Assembly: GCF_003576645.1 (NCBI RefSeq)
Contig: NC_044925.1
Span: 3,674,551 to 3,738,550 of the forward strand
Direction of reading: 5' to 3'
Origin: Ipomoea triloba
Taxonomy: Eukaryota > Streptophyta > Magnoliopsida > Solanales > Convolvulaceae
Length of the DNA: 64,000 bases
The notes below the pieces were generated by a model. The model had not been told where the DNA came from. It saw only the letters and a program-made list of their open reading frames with translations, and did no database searches. Below are positions 12,116 through 22,649 of the stretch, in pieces; the first letter of the stretch is position 1; each line of letters opens with the position of its first letter. The translations under genes and the position numbers were made by a program.

Positions 12116-14934
12116 TCTTCTAAGAAAAATAATACAAATATAAAATATTATCATATTTATCATTACAAATAAAAAAGAGTGTGATATTTATTTGATACTA
12201 GTTTTTTATGTGTATTGCGCGGATGAGATAATGTTTAATGATTATTTTTGAATAAGTACTTCAAAGTATATATCATTCTATAAGACATGTTCAGCATATG
12301 TAATTGAATGTTAAATTCGTTTATTTAAATCGGTAATTCAAAGTATATGAATGCAAGATAATAGAGTTAAAATATCCAAAATGGTTCATTGACTATAGCG
12401 AAATTTACAAATTGGTCACCGAATATCAAGTTTAGCAAATTAAGTCATCAACTATTCAATTCTTACTCAATAAGGTCCTCAACGAATGATTGGTTTGTTG
12501 ATTATTGGGTAAGAATTGAATATATGATAATTAATTGGTAAAATTAATAGTTGAAGACTAATTTGTGAATTATGACATATATAGTTGAGAGACCATTTTG
12601 GGTATTCACGCCAAGATAATATATTAGGGATTGATTATAATTGTCACTAAAATAAATGTTTGCAATTTTGTAAAGACGCTAGTCTAAATATTTAGTCTAA
12701 AAATGATAGTATAAATAAATACTATTTTTAGTTTGAATTTATCTAAGTCTTTTTAATTATCTTTCGGGTATCAATTGTCTTCATCTTCACGTACTACTTG
12801 ATTTTTTTTTTTTGGTAATGTGTCATGTACAATTAGATTACTAGTGGTATTGTCACTATTGTGGTAGTATAAAGAGCAATGTCATGCAATGAGATTATAG
12901 TGTAAGAAGCTGTGGATTTGCCTCAGCTCATTGTTTGTATATATGACTGAGATCTTAGTTGTACTATGAACTCATGATCTTGCAAGCGCTTGTTGATATT
13001 TAGCAGTGATAGTATTTTCTCTACATGTTTCATGTGTTGTGAGATTTGTGTCGTACAATTTCCTATGAAAGTAGTATTGAACAAAATATTAATATTTATT
13101 ATATTTGTAGAAGGTTAATGAGTAGTATCTTTTGTTCTAGTTTCATAACTTGTTTACTTGATAGTAACAACAATGACTTTGGAGGTAATCCGAATACTGA
13201 TACCTCAATATGTCCAGTTTCATCAACAGTTTCTACATCCATTTTGCACATGTTCATTTTGAAGTGATATTTTTAGAATTAGTATGAATGAGTTTAGTAC
13301 TTGATTTTGTGTGCATGTGTGCGTTTTATTTGTAAATTTTTTTTGGAATTGTTACCAATCTTGGAGTACCCATTGCTGTCTTTTCACCATAATGCATGCA
13401 GTTAAATAGTTTGTCACTTTGTACATAAACATTTTTAAACTATGGCTACATTCAATATACCAATTATTTTTGTTGTCAAGATTGATGCTGATTTTTGCCT
13501 TTAAGCAAAGCAGGTTGAGCATAGAAAATGAAATGAATTGTAAATTTATATTAGTTCTAATATATTTAAAGGATGCACAATAAGTATTTTACATACATGA
13601 TTAATGAATGTTGCAACTGTAGCTATTTTTAAAATTTCTTCATTTTCAGGATTTGAAAGATTGATTCCAGCAATGTTGTAGTTTCAACATCTTTTCAATG
13701 CGTCAAGTGTGTCACAATGTTCTATTGCCCTACATTGACATTTTTAATAATGAGTTTTAAATATAGCTACATAAGATAATGATCTAATTACCCTTTACAT
13801 ATTATTATTAGCATAAAAGCATACCAGTCCTTTAGGTGTTCTATTCGAGGTACTTTTGGTTCAATCATTATGGTTGAATGAATTCTTTTAGATAAAAAAA
13901 TTCCTAGTTTATTTAAGGTATGGGATTAGATATGGTGGGAAAAATTTATACATTTTAAATCATATTAATAAAGAAATACAATTTACCTTTAAAGTGAACA
14001 ACTGTGATATAGTCCAAAGATATTACAGGGTAGTTTCCCACTTCAATTTATTGAGTTATTTGAATGTCTTTGTCAACAAATCCTCCCCAAGTAGTTAATA
14101 TGATTGGCTTCAAATTGTTTTTTTTTCATGTTATTAATAGAATACTTGTTAAATAAATATATAACATTATTTTGTATTATAACTTTTATATTTAATTACA
14201 AGATAATGTAAAACGAATACAATAAACAATGTAGTGAATATGATTAATTAATTAATTTGAAGGTGAGGAACATTTGCATTGTACGTAGAAAATAAAGACA
14301 ATATAACTAATGAAATTATATCTCTTTTTAAATTTTTTGATAATGAATAATTTTTTTTGAATAAAGGCATTGTAGATATTAAATTCTAAATTAAAGAAAT
14401 GCATATGTATTTTTTTTGTAGCTACTAATTTATTTCATTTAATAAGAGCAATAAAGTGTGGTACTTACTTTTTAATAATATACTCTAACATATTTGTAGT
14501 ATATGTTCAACAATTATGTCAACTCTGATTGGGATGGGTTCGGACCTAAGACCTTTCTTATAAAAATTAATGACAAATTAAAAGTTAACGGAATATTCCG
14601 CTACTAAAGTTTATACTAATGGAATATGGAGTTATTTTAGTGTAAAAATAATATAATAGAGCGTAACGAAGGAAAATCATAAAACATACTAAAATTAAAA
14701 TAATTTCAACCATCATGTGCCTTTAGTAAGTATGGTGTTCTTCACAAAAAATATTCCAAACTGATTTTAAAACTGCATGAGTATATAATATCAAATACAC
14801 AAATTTATACTAATGCATAGTTTTATACTACAAAGTTTTAATTTTTTTAAAGCAGTAGATTAATGGTTCAGATCTTACCTTATTTTTTTTATTTGGACGC
14901 CTATTCTTCTTTCTCCCTCTCCCTCTCTCCCTCC

Positions 14935-14936
<2 letters not shown>
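11331..14936. other. 3.6-kb AT-rich stretch without a recognisable gene
   Basis: No frame resembles a known protein. There is a (TA)n run at 12039-12112. At 12199-12230, ACTAGTTTTTTATGTG followed by TTGCGCGGATGAG would read on the - strand as a Helitron-like 3' end (CTAGT). A MITE-like block lies at about 12366-12606 with the related edges ATATCCAAAATGGTTCATTG and AGACCATTTTGGGTATTCA, one the inverted match of the other. A 73-residue frame at 13046-13267 has no recognisable motif and lies in low-complexity sequence. Confidence 0.4.
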
Positions 14937-14968
<32 letters not shown>

Positions 14969-15440
14969 AAAGCTAAGATTCAGGTGCAAGGAAAGGTTTC
15001 ATGCGGTTGTGCGGTGAATTATTCTTAAAAAAAAAAATCGGTGCACCTTAAGCTTCTAATCTAAGCACCTTACATTGGATTAACATAAATATGACTTTGT
15101 AGATAAAATCTTATAAAAAATATTGTTTATATTTTGAAACTGAGAAAAAAAAACGCAAGTTAAGAAGGAAAAACCACACAACTAAATCCTTAGAGCGTCG
15201 CATCTTAAGTTTCAAACAACTGGCGCAGCTTAAGTACACAAACTACGCACCTTAAGAAGGAAAAACACGCACCAAAAGCTCTAGACCGACACACTTTTCA
15301 ACAACTAATTAACGTATCTTACGCTCAAAACCTCGCACATTGATTGAAAAAATCACACATTTTAAGTTTGATCTATATATAAAATGGCTAAATCGGTACT
15401 ATTTTTTTTAAAGTTAATTTTGACAAAATTAATGGCTCTC
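14937..15440. mobile_element. Repeat block bounded by CCCTCTATATATATA
   Basis: The left edge (CCCTCCCTCTATATATA... to ATAGGGAAAGC) and the right edge (CTCCCTCTCTATATATATAC) carry the same microsatellite-type sequence. Between them is the recurring word (C)GCACCTTAAG. It looks like an old non-autonomous transposon upstream of dioxygenase gene A. No target duplication could be resolved inside the TA repeats. Confidence 0.35.
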
Positions 15441-15529
15441 CCTCTCTATATATATACACATCCAAACAATATCTTTAGGTAGTGCTCTCTAGCAGTTTCT
15501 GATAAACTTGAGTTGGCCGTCATCATATC
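15441..15529 (+). promoter_or_regulatory. Proximal promoter and 5'UTR of dioxygenase A
   Basis: A TATA-like TCTATATATATACAC at about 15446-15460 lies 70-85 bp before the start codon. The leader ends TAAACTTGAGTTGGCCGTCATCATATC just before ATG. Almost the same leader precedes the exon-1 relic (21.7 kb) and gene B (22.9 kb), so the three copies share an ancestral 5'UTR. Confidence 0.6.
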
Positions 15530-17209
15530 ATGGAGAAAACACTCGGGGGCACTTTGCAAGTACCATGTGTTCAAGAATTGGCCAAACAATCGCCGGAAAT
15601 TGTCCCGCCACGTTACTTTCGTGATGATCTCGACCCTGCGGCACCGGCGCAGAGAGAAATTCCGGTGATCAACATGGCAAATTTGCTTCAAGGAGACTGC
15701 GAGGAGCTGAAGAAGCTGGATATTGCTTGCAAAGAATGGGGCTTTTTTCAGGCATGTCTTCAATTCAACAAGAATTAATATAAAAATTAACTTTTGAATG
15801 TCACAAGATATATACCTTGTTCGATTTTACACTAGATGTTGGGATTACTAAATATTTATTTGTATTGCAGCTAATAAGCCATGGAGTGAGTTCTTCATTG
15901 ATTGAGAAAATGAAAAGTGATACAAAAGATTTCTTTAATCTCCCGATGGAAGAGAAGAAGAAGTTTTGGCAAGAGACCGGAGATCTCCAAGGCTTCGGAC
16001 AGGCTTTTGTGCATTCTGAGGAGCAAAAACTTGACTGGTGTGACTTGTTTTATATTATCACTTCCCCAACTTACTTGAGGAAATCAAATCTATTCCCAAA
16101 TCTCCCTTTGCCATTCAGGTCTTTTTCCCCCCTTTTCAGAGTCTTTTGTTTAGCTAAAGCATATTGGGAGTGTTTGGTAAATAGTTGCTAGTTGATTGGG
16201 TTAGTAGGTTTGACTAGTTAATAGCTTATAACATTAACTAATTATAGAAAGGTGTTTGGTAAATTAGTTTACTGACAACTGTTTACATACAAAATGACTA
16301 TCAAAAAGTTGCTTTTAAGCCGCTTTTTGAAATTTAGCTTTTTGGAGAAATAAACAGTTACAAAAAGCTAATTAATTAAATACTTATATTGACTTTTAAT
16401 CAATTCAAATAATTAATAGTGGTTAAATAAGTCAAAATTGACTGATAAGCTGATTATGTTACTAGGACCAATGAGATAGAAATAATTGTGAGTTATACGC
16501 ATGCAGAGAAACAGTGGAAATGTATGCAGAGGAACTCAGAAATCTGGCCCTCACAATCATTAATTATTTAGCAAAAGCTCTGGGGATTGAGCAAGAACAT
16601 GTACAAGGATTGTTTGAGGATGGGTTGCAAGGTATGAGGACAAATTACTATCCTCGTTGTCCCCAACCCGACAAAGTCATAGGAATTTATCCTCACTCAG
16701 ATTCAGTTGGGCTTACAATCCTGCTCCAACTCAATGAAATGGAAGGTCTCCAGATCAAGAATAATGGCAAGTGGATCCCTGTTAGACCCATCCACGATGC
16801 CTTCGTCGTCAACATTGGGGATATTTTACAGGTTATTCATCATGAATTTATAAATTATTTTCCAAGACTGAAAATCAATGAAAGAATAGTTTGATTAATC
16901 AGTAGTTTTTCTTTGGTTTATTTGCAGATACTCACAAATGGAATTTACAGCAGCGTTGAGCATCGAGCAGTAGTGAACTCGGAAAAAGAAAGGATGTCTC
17001 TTGCAACATTTTTTAGCCCCAGACTTGAGGCAGAATTTGGTCCTGCTCCAAGTTTGATCACCCCTCAAAATCCAGCCAAGTTCAGGAACATGGTAGTTGC
17101 AGATTATTTCAGAGGCTTCTATAGTAGAAAGCTGGATAGTAAATCTTATATAGATGTTATGAGGATCCAAACAGAAGAATGTCCTCAATCTGTTGATGGA
17201 ATGGCTTAA
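15530..17209 (+). CDS. SRG1-like 2-oxoglutarate/Fe(II)-dependent dioxygenase, gene A
   Basis: Four exons join in phase: 15530-15751, 15871-16118, 16507-16831 and 16928-17209, giving 358 aa, the usual length for this family. Residues ~52-150 form the DIOX_N region ([20 protein letters not shown]). The C-terminal oxygenase domain has [10 protein letters not shown] (203-212), the iron ligands H220-x-D222 (YPHSDS) and H277 (VEHRAV), and the 2-oxoglutarate-binding R287-x-S289. All key residues are present. Such soluble enzymes oxidise small molecules in specialised or hormone metabolism; the substrate cannot be read from sequence. Intron 1 starts with GC (CAG|GCATGT) instead of GT. The 388-bp intron 2 holds a MITE and has no counterpart in gene B. 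The start codon is the first in frame and agrees with gene B. Confidence 0.9.
16166..16466. mobile_element. MITE in intron 2 of dioxygenase A
   Basis: It begins GGGAGTGTTTGGTAAATAG and continues with GTTGATTGGGTTAG and AAAAAGCTAATTAATTAAA, matching the element at 23281-23605 along its length. The right end (ATGTTACTAGGACC) has decayed compared with GTTACCAAACATGCC in the better copy. Confidence 0.65.
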
Positions 17210-17215
17210 AGGGAA

Positions 17216-17260
17216 AAGAAAATAGTGGAAATTGTATGCAGGTGAATTGAGAAATCATGA
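17216..17260 (+). pseudogene. Relic of dioxygenase exon-3 start after the stop of gene A
   Basis: The segment GAAAATAGTGGAAATTGTAT plus GCAGGTGAATTGAGAAAT closely resembles the start of exon 3 of gene A (GAAACAGTGGAAATGTATGC...AACTCAGAAAT) and the same stretch of gene B. It carries small indels and is out of frame. It lies seven bases past the stop codon, so it falls in the 3'UTR. It points to unequal exchange or insertion of a paralogous fragment. Confidence 0.65.
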
Positions 17261-17757
17261 ATTGCCAATAAAAAAGCAATGAATAAGAGGCAAATTTGCC
17301 ACTTACCCACCACTCTATGATCTGCCAATTGCATGTGTAGGTAGATATGTTGAAAATTGAGGGAATATATTTACACCACCGATAATTCAGGAATCACATT
17401 GATAATTGACCGTATTATGGAGGGATATAAATTACAAAATTTTCACAATAAAAATAAACATTATGTTACTTAGCAGAAAACATATGCCTATTGTTTGTTT
17501 GAAATTTAAAATACGCCTAAAGGCCAGTTTTTGTTTGCAACCGTTTGTTGTAGAACAAATGTCTTTTCTCTTCTACAACAGATGCCAATGAACGTTTTTG
17601 ATCTGCACTTGTGCCATGAAGTGTCCAATTTTATAAAAATGAGAATGTCTAATAGTTGCTTTAATTTTACCTCTGAGGGATTTAAATAGAAATGCGTTAA
17701 ATAAATATATTAATTGAGTATATGATTTATTTGTTATTGGCATATATATATGTTGGT
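17261..17757. other. 3' flank of dioxygenase A, nothing recognised
   Basis: AT-rich sequence, probably the 3'UTR and terminator region of gene A (AATAAAAAAGC at 17268 and AATAAATAT at 17700 are possible polyadenylation signals). Short open frames on both strands have no motif. Confidence 0.4.
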
Positions 17758-17767
17758 CCAAAGTAGT

Positions 17768-18017
17768 CGGTTGTTATGCAATGGACCCGGGTCTCAATAT
17801 ACAAAATTATACTATTCAACATTCACAATTTTTGAACTCTATATTCACAATTTTATTATATAGATTCAAATATTGTGTTATACTATTGAATATAGAGTTC
17901 TGAAATTGTGAACAAAGAGTTCTGAAATTATAAACATAGAGTTCTAAAATTGTGAACATAGAATTTTAAAATTGTGAACATGGACTTGGGTCCACCCGGG
18001 TCTCTAGCTTAATTTGC
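17768..18017. mobile_element. MULE-type MITE, GTGGACC family, copy 3 (variant interior)
   Basis: The element is 250 bp, flanked by the 10-bp direct repeat CCAAAGTAGT (17758-17767 and 18018-18027). The ends are GTTATGCAATGGACCCGGGT and, reverse complemented, AATTAAGCTAGAGACCCGGG. The interior is a different satellite from copies 1 and 2: AATATAGAGTTCTGAAATTG units, inverted in the two halves. Confidence 0.8.
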
Positions 18018-18246
18018 CCAAAGTAGTATAGTCTGTGTATTATTGTTATTTTGTAAATTATGGAGCCTACTTTTGAAGAGCAATGAGTCCTAAATGAGGT
18101 GAAAGTAGATGCAAGATTTTCTCAAATATGTGGTCGACAATTTTCTCAAATATGTGGTTGAAAATAGAATAAGATATTTTCTCAACAATATGTGGCTGAC
18201 TTTCAAAAAAAAAAACAATATGTGGCTGAAAATAGAATAAGATTAA

Positions 18247-18348
18247 GGCTCTGTTTCGCAGAGTTTATTTAGGAGCTTATAACTTTTCAGTTTTCAACTA
18301 CTTTTCAGCTTTCAGCTACCTTTTCAGCTAGGTTTGCCAAACATAGCC
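18247..18348. mobile_element. 102-bp PIF/Harbinger-type MITE
   Basis: The termini are GGCTCTGTTTCGCAGAG and, reverse complemented, GGCTATGTTTGGCAAACCTA. TAA flanks both sides (18244-18246 and 18349-18351), the 3-bp target type of PIF/Harbinger elements. Both ends match those of the 1.5-kb element at 28591-30135, so this is an internally deleted relative. Confidence 0.8.
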
Positions 18349-18393
18349 TAACTCCACAACTACACTACGTGAAACATGCGTAAAGTTGTAGTC

Positions 18394-18556
18394 GTTATAC
18401 CGTGGGCCATGGTCCACAATGCCTTGTGGATCATGGGTCATGACTAATACTGCAATTATGTTAAACTGATACTGCTGTTGTGTTGAACTGATACTGCAAT
18501 TGTGTCGAAAGGGAACTGCAGTTGTGTTGAACTTATACTGCAGTTGTGTTGAACGG
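18394..18556. mobile_element. Truncated GTGGACC-family MITE
   Basis: The left terminus GTTATACCGTGGGCCATGGT is followed by CACAATGCCTTGTGGATCAT and four ACTGATACTGCAGTTGTGTT-type units. The element stops at about 18556 without a right terminus. Confidence 0.6.
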
Positions 18557-19158
18557 ATGAAAGACCTCTGTTTTTGAAGAGTTTTTGTAGGCTTGACTAG
18601 GAAAGAGAAAATGTAGGGAAAAAAAGAAAAAGAAAAAGAAAAAACAAAAACAAAAACAAAAATAATTTTTTTTTAAAAAGTAAGGATTTACGCGTCGACT
18701 AGGCACGAGATTTGGCCTCATGCGAGGCAGCTTTGACTTTTGTATTTCATGGTGGGGCGCACATATCTGACAAAATCCAAGGTGCTTCAATTGTGAAAAA
18801 TCACCAAAAAACTCATCCCCATTTTTAAAAAAAATACTCCATTTGTCTCATTTTACCTGTCCTACTTACTATTTATTGGCCAAACCAACACTTTGTTCTT
18901 TGTTTATTTTCTTTAGTATTTTTTATTTATTTTTAAATTTAATTTTTTGTGTTTAATAGTACTTTTAGTGTAGTTTCTAAATATATAAATTTTTTATATT
19001 AATACTAAACTTAATATTATGAAAAATTGGATTAAAACTAACTTCAGTCAAGCCTCGTTAACCGAACCAGACACATAAAATGGGACGGAGGGAGTAATAT
19101 TTTAGTTTTTAGCCAAGCAAAAACCCCATAAAATAATCCACTATTGTGGATGCCCTAA
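18557..19158. other. Intergenic, no gene seen
   Basis: Contains an A-rich GAAAAAGAAAAAGAAAAA tract (18627-18662) and otherwise AT-rich sequence. A CTCCATTTGTCTCATTTTACCTGTCC-like start (18838) and AATGGGACGGAGGGAGTAAT end (19079-19098) recall a Stowaway-type MITE with CTCC...GGAG termini. Confidence 0.4.
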
Positions 19159-20158
19159 GGGGGCGTTTGGTTCACGAAATCTTGGATTACCCCAGGTAAT
19201 AGGATTACCTTCAGGAAGGTAATGTGAGATTTTGGGAATGTAAGATTACCTGATGTTTTTGGTTTGGATTGTGGAATATAGTATTACTTTGTTTGGTTAA
19301 AGGTTATATTTTAGGTTATATGAGACAATTTACTGTAATGTCCTTATATATGGGGGAAAAAACAAAGTATTGTAGGGACATATTTGATAATAAACTAGTA
19401 ATCTAATAAATATTACAAGATAATGTAATAATGGCCAATTCCCTCCAAATGCTGAATTGCAATTCATGGGGTACCCCCCATAAATTGCAATTCGGTGGAG
19501 AGGAGGGGCAATTTGTTGGTGTAAAGACAATTTTGCCCCTCCTCCCATACTCTGTCTCTTTTTTTTTTCTTTTTTTTTTTTAAATTTGAAAGAATTATTA
19601 TTATTATTTTTGAATACTACTAACTCTATTAGAATGCAACCTATTGCCGGCTCGAACCCACCACCTCATAACTACTTTCTTAACCTAACCTGTTGAAGCA
19701 CAAGAGTCAGAATTGCCTCCACTGAGGCTCGAACCCACCACCTCCCGTATAAAGGGAAGGGTTTGATGCCACTAAACCACAAGGTCCTTGGCATTATTAT
19801 TATTATTCTTATTGAATGAATTATTATTATTATACTTATTATTATTATTATTATTATTATTATCAATATTTTTTGAAAGAATAATTATTATTACTACTAC
19901 TACTACTGTTGCGGCTGCTACTACTGCTGCTACTACTGCTACTACCCTACTCTACTACTGCTACTACTGCTGCTACCCTACTACTGCTGCTGCTGCTACT
20001 ACTACTACAATGTCGCTTCTTACCTTTCAATTCCTTGTACTCCTATTTCTGCGTACCAAACACTGTAATTCCAAGTCATACTTTATTCATTGAATTGCAA
20101 TTCTACCGAATTACAATTCTTTTCCCCCCTAATTCCCTCCTCCCAACCAAACGCCCTG
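19159..20158. mobile_element. 1.0-kb PIF/Harbinger-type element with nested SINE and trinucleotide arrays
   Basis: The termini are GGGGGCGTTTGGTTCACG and, reverse complemented, CAGGGCGTTTGGTTGGGAGG. TAA lies on both flanks (19156-19158, 20159-20161). Inside are a SINE (about 19606-19790), an (ATT)n run (19790-19865) and an unusual TACTGCTGC/CTACTACTG trinucleotide array (19888-20008). There is no transposase, so the element is non-autonomous. Poly-leucine or poly-isoleucine frames over the arrays are artefacts. Confidence 0.75.
19606..19790 (-). mobile_element. SINE family 1, near full-length
   Basis: Read on the - strand it starts TGCCAAGGACCTTGTGGTTT and has box A (TTTAGTGGCATCAAA) and box B (GGTTCGAGCCTCAGTGG), then GTGCTTCAACAGGTTAGG. 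It ends with TAGTAGTATTCAAAAA. A second box-B-containing partial copy lies within it. ATTATTATTATT on both sides is consistent with insertion into the ATT array. Confidence 0.75.
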
Positions 20159-20299
20159 TAAATATATGAGAAGATGTAAGGGATGAATTCTTGTAATGAA
20201 TTGATGATATAAGAAATTATTACAATGACCATATTTATACAACATGTGATGTATATAGAGTTTTGATTTGAGCGCTATCACAGTCGTCATTCACTTTAC

Positions 20300-20570
20300 T
20301 AGTCCGATGTCGAGGTATCCAATGATTTGTATCAGATTGTTGGCAATGGAATCTTGCATGATTTTCTTGTGCCTCTTTAATTTGTACCGCGTGACTGTGA
20401 CTCTCGTGACTTTGTATATATGCACGTGGGATCAAATTATTGAAGTTCAAATTAATACGGAGTGTTGATTTAGGATAATGCCGCGTGACTGTGACTCCCG
20501 TGACTTTGTATATATGCACGTGGGATCAAATTATTAAAGTTCAAATTAATATTGATTTAGGATAATGCCT
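20300..20570 (+). promoter_or_regulatory. Duplicated dioxygenase promoter with a 93-bp tandem repeat
   Basis: TTGTATCAGATTGTTGGCAA, GGAATCTTGCATGATTTT and GTACCGCGTGACT match the promoter of gene B at 22655-22740. Here the unit from CCGCGTGACTGTGACTC through GATTTAGGATAATG occurs twice in tandem (about 20388-20478 and 20481-20570). It belongs to the degenerate copy whose exon 1 lies at 21798. Confidence 0.7.
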
Positions 20571-20880
20571 CATGGACCCGGGTCCACCTTACAGAGTGGA
20601 TCCAGGTCTATTTTCATAATTTTAGAATTATATATTCATAATTATATAACTGTATATTCACAATTATATGATTCTATATTCAAAAATTCATAAGCTTATA
20701 TTCAACAGTATAACACAATTTTTAAATTTATATAACAAAATTGTGAATATAGAATTCACAAATTGTGAATATTGAGTAATGCAATTTTGTATATTTAAAT
20801 CTAAAATTATGAATATAGAGTTCTAAAATTATGAACATGGATCCGGGTCTACCTTGCAAGGTGGACCCTAGTACATAGCA
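20571..20880. mobile_element. GTGGACC-family MITE, variant interior
   Basis: Left ATGGACCCGGGTCCACCTTA and right ATCCGGGTCTACCTTGCAAG ... ATAATTTGC correspond to the termini of the 17768 and 32410 copies. The interior is AATTATATATTCATAATTAT units, inverted in the two halves. The target duplication is uncertain. It sits inside the promoter of the dioxygenase relic, at a point where gene B has uninterrupted sequence. Confidence 0.6.
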
Positions 20881-20931
20881 TAATTTGCCCCTCACAAAAG
20901 AACAGCGGGAGGCAAATATATATATAGCCAC

Positions 20932-21248
20932 CACTTGTTATACCGTGGACCATGGTCACAAAACGAAGTCGTTTCAATAAGTGGGAGAAACGACTCCCGT
21001 AACTCTCTGTAACTGATACTATAGTTCATCGCAAATGATACTACAGTTGTGTTGAACTGATACTGCAGTTGTGTTGAACTGATACTGCAATTGTCGGAGG
21101 CCGTTTCATCTGTCTGGAACTGCAGTTGTGTTGAAAGGGAACTGCAGTTGTGCAGAACGGAGACAATTTCATCCGTATATTTTTATTAATCAAAATGACG
21201 TCGTTTTGATGCGCGGTCCACAATGAATTGTGAACCGCCAAATTTGCG
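20932..21248. mobile_element. MULE-type MITE, GTGGACC family, copy 4
   Basis: The element is 317 bp, flanked by TATAGCCAC (20923-20931 and 21249-21257), a perfect 9-bp duplication. The corresponding site upstream of gene B (TATATATATAGCCGCGTAG, 22836-22854) is empty, which confirms the boundaries. Ends are GTTATACCGTGGACCATGGT and AAATTTGGCGGTTCACAATT. The interior carries the GATACTGCAGTTGTGTTG units and the AACGACTCCCGT block shared with copy 2. Confidence 0.9.
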
Positions 21249-21326
21249 TATAGCCACGTAGTTAGAATTTATAGTATACCAATTACCATATTTGTAAGCC
21301 TATCCATTATATACATTGGAATGATA

Positions 21327-21722
21327 AGTCTTTGTTAACATAACTTATGAACTAATTTTGGTTAGTTTGATCACTATTGATTATTTGATTTGGTCAAATT
21401 AACTAACATCTAATATAAGTGTTTGATTACACAACTTTTTACAACAATTTATTATTTTAAAATGCTAAAATTAAAAAAGATACTCATCAAAATAACTTTT
21501 TCGATCAGCTTTTTGAGAAAAATAAATTATTTTTTTCTAAAACACCCCAAATATTATTATAGGTTAAAATAACATAATACACTAATATTCTTAAAGGTCA
21601 TTTTACATATAATTAGCTACCTGCTAACAAATAATTTAATTTACCAAATTCCTTTCTACAAACAGCTAATGCTATCAGCTGGTCAAATCCGCTAACAACT
21701 ATCAATTATTTACCAAACACCC
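21327..21722. mobile_element. MITE in the promoter of the dioxygenase relic
   Basis: Inverted relative of the element at 23281-23605: it ends ATTTACCAAACACCCGCAAG and begins GTTAACATAACTTATGAACT, with GTCAAATTAACTAA and TACAAACAGCTAATGC words between. Gene B has no insertion at the equivalent position (ATTGGAGATAACAAGGTCTT). Confidence 0.65.
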
Positions 21723-21797
21723 GCAAGAACCCGCAAGATCTTTTGGAACTGCAACGGACTGAGTATTTTTTGCTAAACTTGAGTTGGGCATCATAGC

Positions 21798-21870
21798 ATG
21801 GATAGAAGTATATCAGCAAAACTTGGAGGATCTATGATAGTACCTTGCGTTAAAGAATTGGTCAAAGAAA
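21798..21870 (+). pseudogene. Dioxygenase exon-1 relic
   Basis: After the same leader as gene B, the frame reads MDRSISAKLGGSMIVPCVKE then LVKE, matching gene B residues 1-25 with few changes. Similarity stops at about 21870 and is replaced by unrelated AT-rich sequence. No later exon is present before gene B. It is a third, truncated copy of the dioxygenase locus that keeps its promoter. It could still be transcribed but cannot encode an enzyme. Confidence 0.85.
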
Positions 21871-22226
21871 ATAGTTTTCTAAAGCTGTTGTCATTGAAGT
21901 ATTATCTATTTTCAAAATATTAAATTTCGGTTCAAGACAATACATAAAGACAACAGATGAATGAATTGAAAATCATTGTCTTTGCAAAATTGTACGCTTA
22001 AAGACATTAATTTTTTAACATCCTTGTAGTTGAAGTTATGTCTGTTTACAGAATATCAAATTTTGCTTAAAAACAACACTCCAAAGACAATGGATTGATT
22101 AAAACAGTTATCTTTGAAAATAAATCTATGTTAAAAAATAACGATTTTTTAAAGCCGTTGAAGTATTATTTATTTATAGAATATCAAATTTTACACACTT
22201 AAGGGTATAGCTAGTATGGTGTCACA
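21871..22226. repeat. Diverged internal repeats replacing the rest of the relic
   Basis: Words such as AAAGC(T/C)GTTG...GAAGTATTAT and AGAATATCAAATTTT recur three times at roughly 120-bp spacing (about 21886, 22030, 22155), alternating with AAAGACAA(T/C). It resembles a non-autonomous transposon interior. No ends were resolved. Confidence 0.45.
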
Positions 22227-22235
22227 ATCATTCAC

Positions 22236-22568
22236 GGCAAATTATACCGTGGACCATGATCATAACTGATATTGCAGTTGTGTTGAACAGATACTACAGT
22301 TGTGTTGAAAGGAAACTCTGGTTGCACGGAACAAAGGCCGTTCATTCGTTCAACACAACTGCAGTATCCGTTCAATACAACTGTAGTATCCGTTCAACAC
22401 AATTGCAGTTCCAGATAGATGACACGACCTCTGTTCCGCGCAACTGCAATTCCCTTTCAACATAACTGCAGTATCCTTTTAACACAACTGCAGTATCAGT
22501 TTAACATAACTGCAGTATCAACCATGACCCATGGTCCACAATGCATTGTGTCCACGGTGTAACAACTT
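22236..22568. mobile_element. MULE-type MITE, GTGGACC family, copy 5
   Basis: The element is 333 bp, bounded by a perfect 9-bp direct repeat ATCATTCAC (22227-22235 and 22569-22577). Termini are AATTATACCGTGGACCATGA and, reverse complemented, GTTACACCGTGGACACAATG. The interior is inverted arrays of the ACTGCAGTATC(C/A)GTTCAACA unit. It lies about 410 bp upstream of the gene B start codon. Confidence 0.9.
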
Positions 22569-22649
22569 ATCATTCACATCTAATTAGAGTACGTAACACT
22601 GAAGTTGACGTTCTCCATACTGAAGTTGACTTCATTCACATTTACTCCC

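Noticed and set aside
13046..13267. 73-residue frame (ICRRLMSSIFCSSFITCLLD...)
   Set aside because: No recognisable motif, AT-rich low-complexity context and no splice partners.
19788..20169. Poly-leucine and poly-isoleucine frames
   Set aside because: Translations of ATT and CTA/CTG trinucleotide arrays.
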